From NCBI GenBank assembly GCA_038373865.1, contig JAXGGA010000029.1, positions 124,001 through 188,000 of the forward strand: DNA of 64,000 nucleotides, written 5' to 3'. Below the pieces are notes generated by a model. It was not told the origin of the DNA. It worked only from the letters and a program-made list of their open reading frames with translations, and ran no database searches. Source of the DNA: Uloborus plumipes. Taxonomy: Eukaryota > Arthropoda > Arachnida > Araneae > Uloboridae. A program made the translations under genes and the position numbers. Position 1 is the first letter of the stretch, and every line of letters begins with the position of its first letter. Below are positions 22,630 to 34,588 of the stretch, in pieces.

Positions 22630-22768
22630 ACGTCGTGTAGTGCCTCTTTCTGATTGGCAGTCTGCCAACGTGGTGCATGCCAGTGCTCCACACCCAGGGA
22701 CGCTCACGAGCCCCAGCTTTTTCGCTACGCATGATATGGTGGCACCCATGTTCTGCACATACGCATGA
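22630..22768 (+). CDS. Possible terminal coding exon (weak)
   Basis: After a good acceptor (TTTGCTTTCTTCTTGAATTTCAG) a GC-rich 139-bp stretch stays open for 45 codons to TGA. It contains RRVVPLSDWQSANVVHASAP and ends FATHDMVAPMFCTYA. The composition jump against the AT-rich flanks is obvious. I do not recognise the protein, and the minus strand is also open, so this could equally be a GC-rich repeat fragment. Confidence 0.25.
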
Positions 22769-22769
22769 C

Positions 22770-23580
22770 CGCCTCATTCGTCATTGTGGAAAACATAATT
22801 TAATTTCAAACTGTCAAAAATATTTTTTTTTGTTTTGTATGTTAAAAACTGTCTTTACAGTAATATTTATCTTCCACATCTTACGCACATGCACACTCAT
22901 TTACACAATTTTATGAAAATTCATATAAGGTAGATGAGCCAAAACTTTGCGATATTTGACTATGAATTCCTTACTCCAGTTAATTAATTTACTTCTTCTT
23001 TCTTAAGAAAATAGTTAAATTTAAGTTAAAATAGAATGGAGGAACAGAAAAATTGCAAAATGGCTCCAATTTTAAAACTTTAATAAACGACGAAAGGATA
23101 AATTTAGTAACCGTTTCCAGAAGGAGTTCAATTTTCCACACATTCACGTATCACTGATTACTTGACTACTTCATCGAAAAGATAACACTTACACATCGAG
23201 TACCTGAATGATATTATCTGTCCTCTGGAATATTTCTTTTGATTTGTTTTTTAAATTCAATAAGGAGGAGAAAAATATTGGTTTCTAAAAGTTAACTTTG
23301 ATTTACCACTTATAATTTCAATTTCTTACAATATAAAAACATCGTGTATTTAAAGAAAACATGAATGTTTTCTTAGAAATAGTTTTCCAATATTTATTTT
23401 TGATTAACTGCCTGAAATCCAATAATTTTTATCACATCAAAAAACAATTTTATGTTTAAATGATTAATCCCTGTGGGATACATTTTTTCTCTATCTCTTC
23501 ATGAGAATTCGATTTCTCAGCGGTTTTTATCTTTAAAAAACACTAACCACCGAAATCTTTATCCTTATATACATAAAAGG
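22770..23580. other. No gene seen
   Basis: AT-rich spacer without recognised repeats. Confidence 0.5.
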
Positions 23581-24342
23581 TAGTCGATTCTCGTTATATT
23601 AAAGTACTAGGGACCAAGAAAAATATTCAATGTAACCGAAGTTTAACTTAGCCGAAGTAAAACTTTAAGAAGAATTTTTTCTTCTGTAAGATATTCGTGC
23701 TGGTTATTTGAAAAAAACACCCAAAAGTGCACAGAAAAGAACGAAAACTCCTAATTTCTTCTTCAGAATTACAAAAATTGGACTCTAATTATAAAACAAA
23801 AAATTCATGAAAACTGTAGTTAAACATTACACTTTCTTTGCACATTTTTCCAACAGTCGAGCATTCAATAGCTCTGCTATCAGCTGAACTTCTTCAAATG
23901 AGGCCAAACTCGATTTTTACCTCCCCTTTTGCACCGAAATTTAAGACAGTCACTACAAGGAATTTATCTTTAAGAAAATGTTAAATAACTAGCGCATTTC
24001 GGCTTTTTCTCTTATCTGGATTTGACCGAGAGCATGTCAATTAAATTCACTTAATGAAGGAAGGATTGCTCCCTCAATAACGGCGCAACTGGTGTAAATA
24101 GCAGTAGGAATTCTCTCAGACAGTTAAAAGTCAAGTCGTTGTTTGGTTTCGCTTCAAAAAAATGAACAAATAAAAATTATAACAATAAATTTTCAAAAAA
24201 GGGTGCATGAAACATCGAGATAAGCGGAGTGACTTCGAGGTAAACAGGAAAAAATTCCAATGTACAACATGTACAGCAATTCAGGACCATCCAAAAACTT
24301 CGGTATAGCGGATATTTGTTAAACGAAGTGGAGAGTCGACTG
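23581..24342. mobile_element. Pogo/Tigger-like non-autonomous element
   Basis: The left end TAGTCGATTCTCGTTATATT (first base diverged) faces a right end whose inverse is CAGTCGACTCTCCACTTCG. Near the left end, AAGTACTAGGGACCAAGAA is the CTAGGGACC-type phrase common in Tigger relatives. The interior repeats CCGAAGTTTAACTTAGCCGA-like text. No transposase remains. Confidence 0.55.
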
Positions 24343-24429
24343 CATGAGTTTATTTCCCAAACAAGACTACAGTTGTCCCTTGCAGTATCAAAACATTTCC
24401 TTAAACAAAAACACACACTATATCCACAC

Positions 24430-26988
24430 CAGGCTTGGAGTCAATTACGAGAAAACGTAATCGATTACGATTATGATTACGAGCGTGAAAAATTGCAGAT
24501 TACAATTACGATTACGATTACAACCCTCTGCCAAATCGCTATTACGATTACAGCAAAGATTAGATTACGTAAAAAAATGTAATCGATTACGATTATTATC
24601 TACCGATTACGATTTCGATTAAACGATTACAGGTTTGTGAGAAATATACATATACACATACAGAGGAGGATTCAGAAGTTTTGAAAGGGGGAGGTGTCAA
24701 GTTTTGGTTCGCTAATTTTATACCTTATCAGTTAAGTGAAAGGAAAACAAAACATGTAAAATTTAAACCTTCTTAAAAATATTACACAATAATGCACATC
24801 GAGTAATATTTTTATAAAATTTGTAATTTATATATTTTATATATTACCATCTATTTATTCTGGTAAAAAATTATTATCAGGAAAAATATAAATTTGCAAT
24901 TTATAAATTGTCTTCATGTAATCAGTATAAGAATAATAAAATTCTCAAACAAAATATTCTTCTAAAATTTAACATTTTTCATACCTAATGCATGGATAAA
25001 ATTTTTGTTTCAATGTGAGTAAGATTGCAAAGGGTTGTGCAAATCATAAAATGTGTTTCTCATCACAGGGGGTATTGAATATATATAATGTATATAACAT
25101 ATATAATGCTCATTCGCGACAACAGTGTCATAGCTAAGAATTATGATTTTTGATCCACTAATATTATAAAATGATTGCAACTAATATCTAATCTTTACTT
25201 GAGGATTTGTTTATTTATTTTGCGTGTGTGTATGACCATTTTATAATAATATTTTATGTCACATTTTTTAAAGTATACTGAAGTGTAATTATCGCCACTA
25301 AAACCATGAAATTAAAATACTGAACATAAAATAAAAAAAAAAATATTGAAATTATTCAAAGCACAAAAAGATAAGTAATACTTAAAAATAAATCATAGGC
25401 TTTTAATCTTACTCATAAGCAATGTTTTAAAAATCTGTAAATACACATTTTTTTCATCTTTAACATACTTAATGATTAAAAATAATATCAACATTGAAGT
25501 GCAAAGCATAAACTTAAGATTAAATTATGTGTGAAAATATTTAAAAAAAAGTCACTAGAGTGCTCTTATCGCAAATGAGAGTGCTGTATTGCAAATATAT
25601 ATTAAATGATAACTAAAGCACAGTTGCAAATTCCTTCTTCTTTTTCAAAACTTCCTCCTCTTTCGCTAATGAGAGAAAAATGGAAAAAATCAAAAACCAT
25701 GCAACTGTTTAGAGCAGTGGTTCCCAACCTGGAGCAATCGCCCCCAAAGGGGCGATTTGACTCCTAAAAGGGGCTGTAGGGGGCAATGGGTATTTAGAAG
25801 AGCAAACAGTAGTAATAAAAAGGTAGCGAAAACCGAAATTGTAAACATGTACGAAACCGGTTGCTCAAAGTTCAAACAATTAATCACAAGTAAATTAAAA
25901 TTCAAGAGGTTCTTCCTTGCACCTCGGATGAACCTTAGGAAGTATTTTGTCATTCATTGTCAATTTTATGAATTTCCAGATTTTCAACTTATTTTCCTTC
26001 AAATTTTTAGTTTCAATGATTTTAATTCCCCCAGATTCCAAGGTAGAAAAGAAAATAATTTCTTGAAAAATGCACTTCTGTTTTTTAAAAGTTCGTCAAT
26101 GATCTTAGTTTAATGTTACCCTTCAAATGCTATATCAGTTCGCTTTGTGAAAGAAAAAAAAAAGGTATTTTATTCATTAATTAATATTTTTAGTTTAAAA
26201 TTGATTGGTTATAATTGCTTTATTGCGTGCATTTTACTTCAAATTAAAATTACGTATTTATATTTTTAATAATATCGCGATGTTCACTTGCGCCAACTTA
26301 TGGTTTTTTTCGAAGGAAGAAAAGGGGCGGGGGCGATAGGTGACAATCAGCGTCTTGAAGGAGCGATGAGCTCAAAAAGGTTGGAACATGTTTAGAGGGC
26401 CCTGAGTAAAGAGTCCTGTTAAGCTGAAAAGTATGTGTTAGTAATTTGATACCACTGTTCTCGTCCGAGGTAGAACAGCTTCGTTTGTAGCTATCATTGA
26501 CAGATGATGAAAGGGAAAATTGATGACCCATCCTAAAAATCAGGAAGGATGCTCTGGTCATATGCGCCTGAGGTTACAAAGCACTTACGTTAGGACTCGC
26601 TTTATGACTCTCTTAAGGAGCACGAAACAGTTTGCTGTCTTTCTGAAGCTTGCATTGAACCGGGACCCCCAAGACAAAGAACACGCTCCTTCCCTGGAGT
26701 GCTTTTTCCCGGGGGCCCAGATACAATCCATATCTTTTCCCCATAACATTGTAGAAACGCAACTTAAAAGCTTTCACTTTCAGCAAGTCTGGATTACACG
26801 ATTACCAGGCCAAATTACGATTATTTAAAGTTAGATTACAATTACGATTACACAAGAAATACTTGATTAAAATTACGAGTACACGATTACGAGAGTCATT
26901 TCCAAATTATGATTATGATTACGATTACAAAAAATTGTAATCGATTACTCAGATTACGATTACGTAATCGGCGATTACTCCAAGCCTG
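24430..26988. mobile_element. hAT-type element, 2.56 kb, perfect 8-bp TSD, with nested hAT
   Basis: Ends CAGGCTTGGAGTCAATTACG and inverse ATTACTCCAAGCCTG. The 8-bp duplication ATCCACAC lies at 24422-24429 and 26989-26996. Both subterminal zones (24440-24640, 26800-26975) are dense in AATCGATTACGATTACG words, likely transposase-binding repeats. A second hAT element sits inside (25715-26389); subtracting it leaves ~1.88 kb. The interior frame at 26520-26828 (102 codons) does not resemble a hAT transposase. Non-autonomous. Confidence 0.9.
25715..26389. mobile_element. Nested hAT element (CAGTGGTTCCCAACC end), 8-bp TSD
   Basis: Left end CAGTGGTTCCCAACCTGGAG, right end GCTCAAAAAGGTTGGAACAT (degenerate inverse). 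The duplication GTTTAGAG lies at 25707-25714 and 26390-26397. The CAGTGGTTCCCAACC start is the classic hAT (Charlie-like) terminus. A 118-codon plus frame (25757-26113) overlaps it but has no transposase motif that I can see. Confidence 0.85.
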
Positions 26989-26999
26989 ATCCACACCAA

Positions 27000-28640
27000 A
27001 CAGCGGCTTTGAAATTATCCTGTGCGAACTCAAAGCCTTCAAGCTGCTAAACATGTGACGTCTCCGCTCCCGCCCTACCCACGAACCAAAATAAGCTGCC
27101 AACAAAGCAGATGGATTGCCCTGTCACTAGAAGTGACAAATATATTGCTGACACGGCTTTAAGCCCGGCGAACATGTGCGGCTGCGATGTTTAACATAAT
27201 GGAAAAGTCGTTTGGTAGAGACCTGCTGACAGAGAATTAAGCTCCCTCTTAAATGTAAATCTTTTATCATATGGAGTGTAAATACACGTGATACATTGAC
27301 GTGGCATCGTTTAAGTTTTGTCACGGAAAAAGAGTTGCTGCGGGCTAGAAAGTTACAGTTCATGATGAAAGTTCGCGCTGGTGCAGCTTTCTTTAGGATG
27401 GGTAGCAATAGAGTTAAGTTTGTCTATTACGAACCCTGTAATAGTGGGACTTTAGTACTGTCCTTTAAAAATGAATTTATTAGAACCAAATTCAAGTTTT
27501 AAACAACTTTTAAACAAGTTAAGCAGTCGAATTTAGAACGAAATAAGAAGGCCTGTTTTTTTTTAATAATTATTATTATTCTGTAGACACTATAGTTATC
27601 TTGTATAAGTATAGCCTGTTTATTGTATCATATAGTGAATGTAGGAATTAGTTTTAAGTATTGGGGATTTAATTATATTTTACATACATGTTAAGATTCT
27701 CCAAGTTCTTTCTGCTACAGCCCATCGGTCAAAGCTAACCTGATGTAGTATTTAAAGTAGTAGATAATCAACAAACTGAGAGAATCATAGTAGCTCATTA
27801 TATGTCATAAAAGTCTATGGGCAAAATATACCAGTTATATTTTAATTCGAGACAAACAAGACAGAACAATGAATAAGTCTATTATGGTTTCATTTATCTC
27901 TTTATTTCTAAAATTGTAAATTAAAATTAATTAGTAATTCAAAAACACTTTTCCTTTTCTAACACAGTATTGACTTCAGAATGTTACATTTAACATGGAT
28001 TACACCTCGTTTCGAACTTTATCGATTTTTTTATTATTATTGTTCAGCGCGGCGTAATGATGTTCTGTCAGTTTTAAATTGTAGCAATAATTGCTGTTAA
28101 ATTAGTCTTTATTTAAATATCTCATTTGTGTGGTGTTTCTTCAGGTTTAGTGCTAAGCCTGTTTCAAAAATTTTTTCATCCTTGGAGGTACCTTTTCACA
28201 TCTTATTAGGTTGTGAGTTATGAAAATCTGGTATCAATAAAATCAATAGTGTTTTCATTCCAAAATCCTCGCTAGATCTAATTTAATTTGCTACAACATT
28301 CATGCCATCACATGCTTTCGATCTCATTAAAAGTAAATCAAAAGCTCATGGAAATTTAAAGATGAAGATTTAATTCTTTAAATTAAGGTTTTTTTTTTTC
28401 ACTTTTTGTTTTTATTCCTATTGTCTTAATCTAACTCACATTCATAATCGAATTTCCGAATAGTTTTTGTAAAACAGACATCAGCATAGCACAGGGGAGA
28501 AAAATCCCACGACGAAAAATCATCTTCCGAACACGATAACAGCTGCTAATGTTTCCCATCTTCCAATGAGAGTTTTCTTTTTCCCTGCCTTACACCCTGC
28601 CAGAACGTTTTTGCTGCTCAGCTTAGCCACCCCTCAAATT
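27000..28640. other. No confirmed gene
   Basis: 27000-27480 is GC-richer than average and non-repetitive, with a 68-codon plus frame (27296-27502) of mixed composition (LLRARKLQFMMKVRAGAAFF). It may be a relic but is not assignable. 27500-28640 is AT-rich and empty. Confidence 0.4.
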
Positions 28641-28646
28641 ACTTAC

Positions 28647-28755
28647 CGACAACTTGGCTTCACTCAACCGTGTCCTCAGATCGTCACGTGCGAAAAACTC
28701 CGCGTTTCTTCTACTTTTCGCTCTCTCTCTCTCTCTTTCTCTCTCTCTTTTGTTT
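28647..28755 (-). promoter_or_regulatory. Possible first exon with GAGA-rich upstream tract (minus strand)
   Basis: On the minus strand, a GA-repeat tract (28750-28721) is followed by GC-richer sequence. That leads into CCAAGTTGTCG and a consensus donor GTAAGTAATTT at 28646. One frame is open through it (ends ARDDLRTRLSEAKLS) but lacks a start codon, so a 5' noncoding exon is as likely. Its strand agrees with the exon at 13599-13791, about 15 kb downstream. GAGA tracts commonly mark arthropod promoters. Joining the two exons is speculation. Confidence 0.25.
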
Positions 28756-28890
28756 CATATAGAGTTACAGAGAAAAAAGTTTTTCATAGCTGAATGAAAG
28801 CGAAAAAGAAGCTATTGTGTTATAAGTAAAGCTACTAAGTCATGTGCTTTGGATTAACAAGACATCGGAGTTTTTAGAGTATTTTTTTTA

Positions 28891-29127
28891 GTGTTACTAA
28901 TCGAAAGTTTTGTTCATAGTGTCATACCTTCAATCAATGATACGTTTAATGCATCACATTTATTTTTATGTACTAAAACTGAAAATAGTTCGCGGTTAAA
29001 AAGACAAGAGAACAATCGTTTTCCTGAAAATATGAGAGAAAATTGTGACAAATTTAATCATTTGCCAAAGAAAAGTATAACTTCGTCACAAAGCAAAATA
29101 ATCATCAAGGAGCATAATATAAACTAA
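28891..29127 (+). other. Unassigned 78-codon open frame
   Basis: Hydrophilic, mixed composition (NDTFNASHLFLCTKTENSSR, KKSITSSQSK). It follows an acceptor-like TTTTGTTCATAG and ends in TAA next to a SINE-like repeat. Not recognised; could be a chance frame. Confidence 0.2.
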
Positions 29128-29159
29128 AATCAATGACGTAATAGCTAGTTGTAGGAGGG

Positions 29160-29415
29160 AGGCAGCACCTACTGTGCTATGTTTGTTTCCGTTTCTAGAC
29201 CGAATTCTCTGGAGTGAAAGGGAAGATATTCTGTTTAGGGGTGGTAACCCACACTGAGCCCCGAAAGTTGAGTTCCTAAACATGCTTCGTGCATTTTATA
29301 GATCCACTGAAGGCGGAAAAGGCTACGTCGACCGTGCCTAACCCGCTAATCAAACCTGGGTCCTCGGCGTGGAAAAGCGAAGCTCTACATTTAAGCCACT
29401 GGGCTTCAGAAGCAT
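29160..29415 (-). mobile_element. tRNA-derived SINE-like repeat (degenerate)
   Basis: Read on the minus strand from about 29410: GCCCAGTGGCTTAAATGTAG resembles a tRNA box A region, and 30 nt later GGTTTGATTAGCGGG resembles a box B. GC-rich body to ~29160. No clear duplication was found. Confidence 0.4.
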
Positions 29416-30361
29416 ATTTTTTCTTACTTTCAGTTCACCATTCCCCGACTACCTTTTGCTTCGGGTCACCTGGTTTTCTAATCTATATACCTATAATTAT
29501 CATTATGGACCAACCTCTCTCCCTCATTTCCCCTCAAAAGAAAAGGGGAAAATCTACCCCTTAATCACCAAAAACCACTTGTCGATAAGTTCACGCAGTC
29601 AGCTACAACGACCCGGTTTACCTTTCCAGAACGACAGGCAACAATGAATATTTCCCTAATCCTATTTAATGAATAAAATTCACATCGTTGAATTCAAATT
29701 AAATTAAAACAAACTAACTAATCAATAAAACTATTAGCTTTAATCATTTAATTAAACCATGACTTCAAAAGAAATTTCACCGACAGCTTTTTAAGACTCA
29801 TAAAAAAAACACAAACGCTTTCCCATTTTTAACGACTCTAATCCTTTTCCATGAGAGGATAGAGCATAAATATTTACCCATCGTTTTCGTTTGCTCCTGA
29901 CGGAATACGGCTGCTGAAATACAACAACATAAACAATTTTTATGTTCCTATGTGCTGTGAAGTTGACCGACAGATGATAAGGCAGTTACATGTTAATGGA
30001 AAGATAAACCAAGCTCGACAGATTAAAAAGAACTTGGATTGAAATTTCGTGATGGTGATCTTTTTCTTTTCCCACTTTCGGGCTGAGTTTGTTTTTGTTA
30101 TCTCTTTCTAGTGAGGTTATCTTTTCTCTCCGTTTTTTTTTACATCCATCGTTCATCTTAGCTGTTCACTTTGCTTATGATGTTGGTAAATAATGTCAAT
30201 TACATAATAAGATGATTCATAGGGTGCTTGCAAAAGCAGATTTTTGTTTACATTCTATGCGTGTGGTTTCTAAAAGCGTTTGACAGATATGAGAGAATCT
30301 GTTAGAAGGGTTTTTGTAGAAAATTTCTCTCATTTCTTAAGAAAATCTCTTAGGATCGTTA
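29416..30361. other. No gene seen
   Basis: AT-rich spacer; open frames at 29289-29647 extend from the SINE-like block and are not convincing. Confidence 0.4.
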
Positions 30362-30369
30362 GTATATAG

Positions 30370-31267
30370 CAGGGCTGCGGAGTCGGAGGAAAAATGGTCG
30401 ACTCCGACTCCGGGATTTTAAAACTTCCGACTCCGACTCCCTACTCCTGCTTTTTTATTATTATTTATTTTTTTACCCAAATGTGAAAGGGAAAACCCTA
30501 AACGAAGGTTGAAATATTAAGTCCATTTTTAAAAGTTTCATTTTTATTCATGGTCGTAGCCAGGACTCACTTTAGGGGGGGTAGCAAGCTGGGGTATCCC
30601 GGTTGGAGGTCATGGGAGGTCATTGTGACCTCTCAAAAGTTCAACTTTTTCAAGAATTCTCGCAGGTAATTTCACATTTACCTCAATTATCGGAGGTCAC
30701 TGGGGCCTCCCAAAAAGTCCATTTTCTCCAGAGCAAACGACAAGTGCCGCTCTTTTCATTTGACTCCGAACGAACCTAATCCTTTTCTTGCTAAATGGCC
30801 AGACTTTATTTTGACATATTGCATTTTTGCTGCAAATATTTTTTATTCACTTGCATAAGCCCAATTCGTTTCACAAAGCAGAACCGCCATTTTGAAGCCC
30901 TTTTTAATGATCCTATATGCTTAGGATTTGGACATTGAACGCTGAAAATTTGTATATGTTAGGGCCCTGCTCCACATTGACGTAAAGCAGAAAATTAAAG
31001 CAGAAACGTAAAATAGATTAACTAGTGTTCCTAAGGAAAGTACCCGGATTTTCGGTTTCTGCCTTCGGTTTCGGTCGCGTTTTACGCTGATGTGGAGCAG
31101 GGCTTTACGTTTCAAAGAAATGTTTTCCCCTCCATAAAATTTCATCCAAATCGGTTGTGGTCGGAGTCGGAGTCGACATGTTTTTCAGCGACTCCGACTC
31201 CGACTCCTTTAGTCAAAAATCAGTCCGACTCCGACTCTTCGACTCCAACTCCGACTCCGCAGCCCTG
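30370..31267. mobile_element. hAT element (GGAGTC subterminal repeats), perfect 8-bp TSD
   Basis: Ends CAGGGCTGCGGAGTCGGAG and inverse CTCCGACTCCGCAGCCCTG; duplication GTATATAG at 30362-30369 and 31268-31275. Arrays of CGACTCCGACTCC lie within 80 bp of the left end and 110 bp of the right end. The interior (30540-30730) holds a patch with TAGCCAGGACTCAC and GGAGGTCA words, probably an older repeat carried along. 898 bp, non-autonomous. Confidence 0.93.
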
Positions 31268-31504
31268 GTATATAGTGTATGTAACGTCAAAAGATATATG
31301 TAATGAAAAAATAATAAGTTAATCGAACTCACTGATAACGAGCCTTGATTTTGCATGAACTCTGATTTAAAGAGGAAAAAGAAAAATTTCGTTGGAATAA
31401 TGTTAAGTTTATAGAGAACAATTCGTTTCGAACAAACAACGCTTAACGCGAGCGATATTTTTATATTCATAAGTTCTGTTGATTGTTAGTTCAACCTATA
31501 TTCC

Positions 31505-31580
31505 AGATTGATAAGTTCTAATAAGAACGAAACTGCAGTCTATTGATGGTATAACCGAGCTAGCAGTGTATTATATGGGG
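31505..31580. repeat. Fragment of the 44.5-46.2 kb palindrome repeat
   Basis: AAGAACGAAACTGCAGTCTA followed by ...CGAGCTAGCAGTGTATTA aligns with AAGCACGAAACTGCAGTCCA...CGAGCTGGTGGTGTATTG at 46136-46190, showing that the palindrome arm belongs to a dispersed family. Confidence 0.55.
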
Positions 31581-31683
31581 GCTGTATTTGCTTAATCATT
31601 ACACAAAATGTAAACATAGCAAGCTCTTATAATTCTTAGGAGAGAGAGGGGATTTTTTTAAGTGCCCAAGGTTAGCATTTTGT

Positions 31684-31947
31684 CAGGGGCGCCCCGAACT
31701 AAAATTTTTGGGAGGGGGAAAATTATCAATTTGCCGAATGAAGATCCAATTTTACCGAATGATAAAATGCAAGCATGCACACATGTCGTACATGAGAAAA
31801 AAACAATTCAAAAAACTAAAAAGAACAACAAATCTCAATGTTGCAATATTGCCTTCAAATTGCCGAATCGCCAACAAAATGTGCCGAATACGGAAATTAT
31901 TGGGAGGTCACAGTGACCTCCCGTGACCTTCCATCTGGTTGCTCCTG
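31684..31947. mobile_element. Short hAT element, perfect 8-bp TSD
   Basis: Starts CAGGGGCGCCCCGAAC, ends GGTTGCTCCTG; duplication CATTTTGT at 31676-31683 and 31948-31955. A hairpin GGGAGGTCACAGTGACCTCCC lies near its right end. 264 bp. Confidence 0.8.
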
Positions 31948-32004
31948 CATTTTGTCCATGATTTACCAAGATTTCAACAAATACGATCCTTGACATGACA
32001 AAAC

Positions 32005-32484
32005 CAGGGCCTGATTATAGCACAGACCAACTAAGCCAGGGACTGGGGCCTCATCTTTCTAAGAGTCCCCTAATTTTCTATAAAAACTGATGTACAGCAT
32101 TAAAGAATTATGTATTTTTAAGAAAAAATATAATGATTCATAAATTGAAAAATAAAAACAATCTCTTTTGATACTTAAATTAGTATTTGTCTTATTTAGT
32201 TCATTTTATGCGAGTGAAGAGGGTTCCAATTTTGAGAATTAGCTATAAAATTCTGGAGCTAAAATGGATATAAAAAAGCAGTATCTGGGCTAAACATAAT
32301 AGCATACAGTGCAACTGCATAGGGCTTGCAGAGCTACATACAATGATCCCCAAAAAAGGTTTGTATCGCAGCTGCGAAAAGGTTAAATGATTTTTTTTTT
32401 GTTGACTTAAAAAGGCAGAACATAGAAGGGGGCCTCCAAAATTATTGTCGGCCTTGGTCCTCACTTTTAGTTAGTCGGGCCCTG
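32005..32484. mobile_element. hAT element (CAGGGCCTGATTA end), perfect 8-bp TSD
   Basis: Starts CAGGGCCTGATTATAGC, ends TTAGTTAGTCGGGCCCTG; duplication GACAAAAC at 31997-32004 and 32485-32492. 480 bp, non-coding. Confidence 0.9.
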
Positions 32485-33751
32485 GACAAAACACAGTCGA
32501 AAACAAACAAAAAAAGAAGAAGAAAAGAAAATAAAGAAAGGATGAAGAACAATACAAAATATATTATTTACAGATTACACTATCGAATTCAAACTCGCGC
32601 TTTCTGAAAGTCAGTTTGAAAATGTTTCATATTGCATTAATATTTTGGGAGACGGACCAGCCGTGCATAAAAACACCATAAAAATTTAAATCAAATAAAG
32701 GGTAGAAAGGTCTCAAGAATATGTTTTTATTCAAATGCCACTTTATATCTACTCTTTTATGATCTCGGTTTCAGAATTTGGAACTGGAAACCCTCAAGAA
32801 ATACATTCACAATGCATATTTTACGGTTTTGAATAATAAAGGCTATGTAAACTGGAAGCTAAAGAAAAAGGAAGATTTGTATTCTAAAAAGGATTTGTTG
32901 CTGTAGCATGATTTTAGCAGCCTTTTCTAACATTTTTTTTGTAAAATTCGAAGCGTAAGATTTCAAGAATTGACTAACGCTTAAAAAAAAAGCTCTTAAA
33001 AATTAATTGTTAAGAAGTTGCGAAAATGTGTACTAAGTCCAGACTTATATAATTTTTAACAAAATCTATATATATAAAGATGACGGTGTTTGTTTGTTTG
33101 TTTGTTCGTTTGTTTGTTCGTTTGTAACCGCTGGCCAGAAGCCCCCACAGCACCTACAGACCTGAAACTTGGCTCAAAAATTCGAACGTATCCCAGTAAA
33201 ATGCACCTCGAAAGCCAAATTTTTAATTTCTAATTAGTTATTTTTAAATTGATTAATTAGTCTCATTTTTGGTGTATCCGCCATAATTGAGGGGGGAAAA
33301 CCTTGCTCCACCCCATAACATTATATATCACTGGAAAGGGTTTTTTTTTCTGAAAAAGAAAAGTTTTAGCACGTTTCAGTCCGTTAATTATGACAGGAGA
33401 TATTAATTAATCAAATTTGGCCTATTTTCAAGGCATAACTCTGTACGCAGAACTGAAACACTAGATCCATTTTCCAGATCAGCTGCTCTTTTGTCCCCGA
33501 AGTTACTTTGTGGTTTAAATTTGCGTATAGATTTAAGCCTTGAAAAGTTATTCAATTTGATTAATTAATATCTCCTGTTACCTACTTAACTTTCTGTCTT
33601 TTATATTTATTTGGCGAATTGATTTAAACTTTAACAAGACTTTAAATGGAATTTAAAAGGTTGTGGAGAGCATTTGAACTAAAGGGTATAATAATTTTAC
33701 TTCAGAGGGTTGGAGTGAATTTAAATTTATTCAGTTGACTTCCTCAAAATT

Positions 33752-34052
33752 CGGTGTTACCGAAAATGTCAGAATGGAACTATTATTGTTAAAAATTTAG
33801 TGATGGCTATTCAGTTCTTCTTCACATTTGGCGTCGTAAAAATTGGCGACAATCAGGAAATTTACCTAACTTCCCAGCCAGTGAAACACTACTTTCTCCA
33901 AATAAAAAAAAAAGAAAACGCTGTGGGAAGGAACAGTAGTTGTTTGCAGTCTAAAGAATATTTTATTGCATGTTTAAAACATATATTTAATGCCGCCACA
34001 TTACTAAATTTTTAACAATAATAGTTCCATTCTGACATTTTCGGTAACACCG
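33752..34052. repeat. 50-bp perfect inverted repeat with duplicated flank inside the Helitron
   Basis: 33752-33801 (CGGTGTTACCGAAAATGTCA...) is repeated in inverse at 34003-34052. The ~100 bp after the left arm (GCGTCGTAAAAATTGGCGAC, 33832 onward) recurs directly after the right arm (34078 onward). The order is arm, block, spacer, inverted arm, block. No target duplication is seen, so it may be a rearrangement product rather than a separate element. Confidence 0.7.
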
Positions 34053-34458
34053 CTATTAAGTTACTTTTCGCATTTGGCGTCGTAAATTTTGGCAACAATC
34101 GGGAAATTTTCCAAACTTCCCGACCAGTGAAATCTTGCTTATTTGAGGGTCACTGTTAGATTGTAATCACTTCAAAGAGATAGTACGAAAGGCATTATAT
34201 TTTTTGTCTTTTAATGTTCACATTAAAATCATGGAAGAATGATTGAGGCTGAGGCAAATACAATCGGTTCCCTATGTTAATAAATTTAGATTTGGCGACC
34301 AATTTTACATTTAAATTACGGTTAAATCGGTGAATTATGTTAAATTTCAAGGGCAATATTGCTGTGGTCGTTGAGAGTTTTCGAAAATCTTGGCACTACA
34401 GATGTGTCAAAAGTTCCATTGAAACGTAAAAATTTCGCTAAAAATAAATAAGTTCGTC

Positions 34459-34588
34459 ACACATGCACACGCACACACACATGCACACACACACATACAT
34501 GCACACACACACACACATGCACACACACACACACACATGCACACACACACACACACACATGCACACACACACACACACACACACACAC
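34459..34588 (+). repeat. (CA)n microsatellite with regularly spaced ATG interruptions
   Basis: ATG interruptions begin at 34463, 34481, 34499, 34517, 34537 and 34559. The units are 18, 18, 18, 20, 22 and then ~29 bases, so CA blocks lengthen toward the Helitron 3' end. Confidence 0.9.

Noticed and set aside
24440..24640. CRISPR-like or telomere-like array of ATTACG words
   Set aside because: Irregular, overlapping GATTAC words confined to both ends of a hAT element with a TSD; subterminal repeats explain them.
25757..26113. 118-codon frame in the nested hAT
   Set aside because: It crosses the element's terminal repeat and shows no hAT transposase motifs; a long chance frame is more likely.
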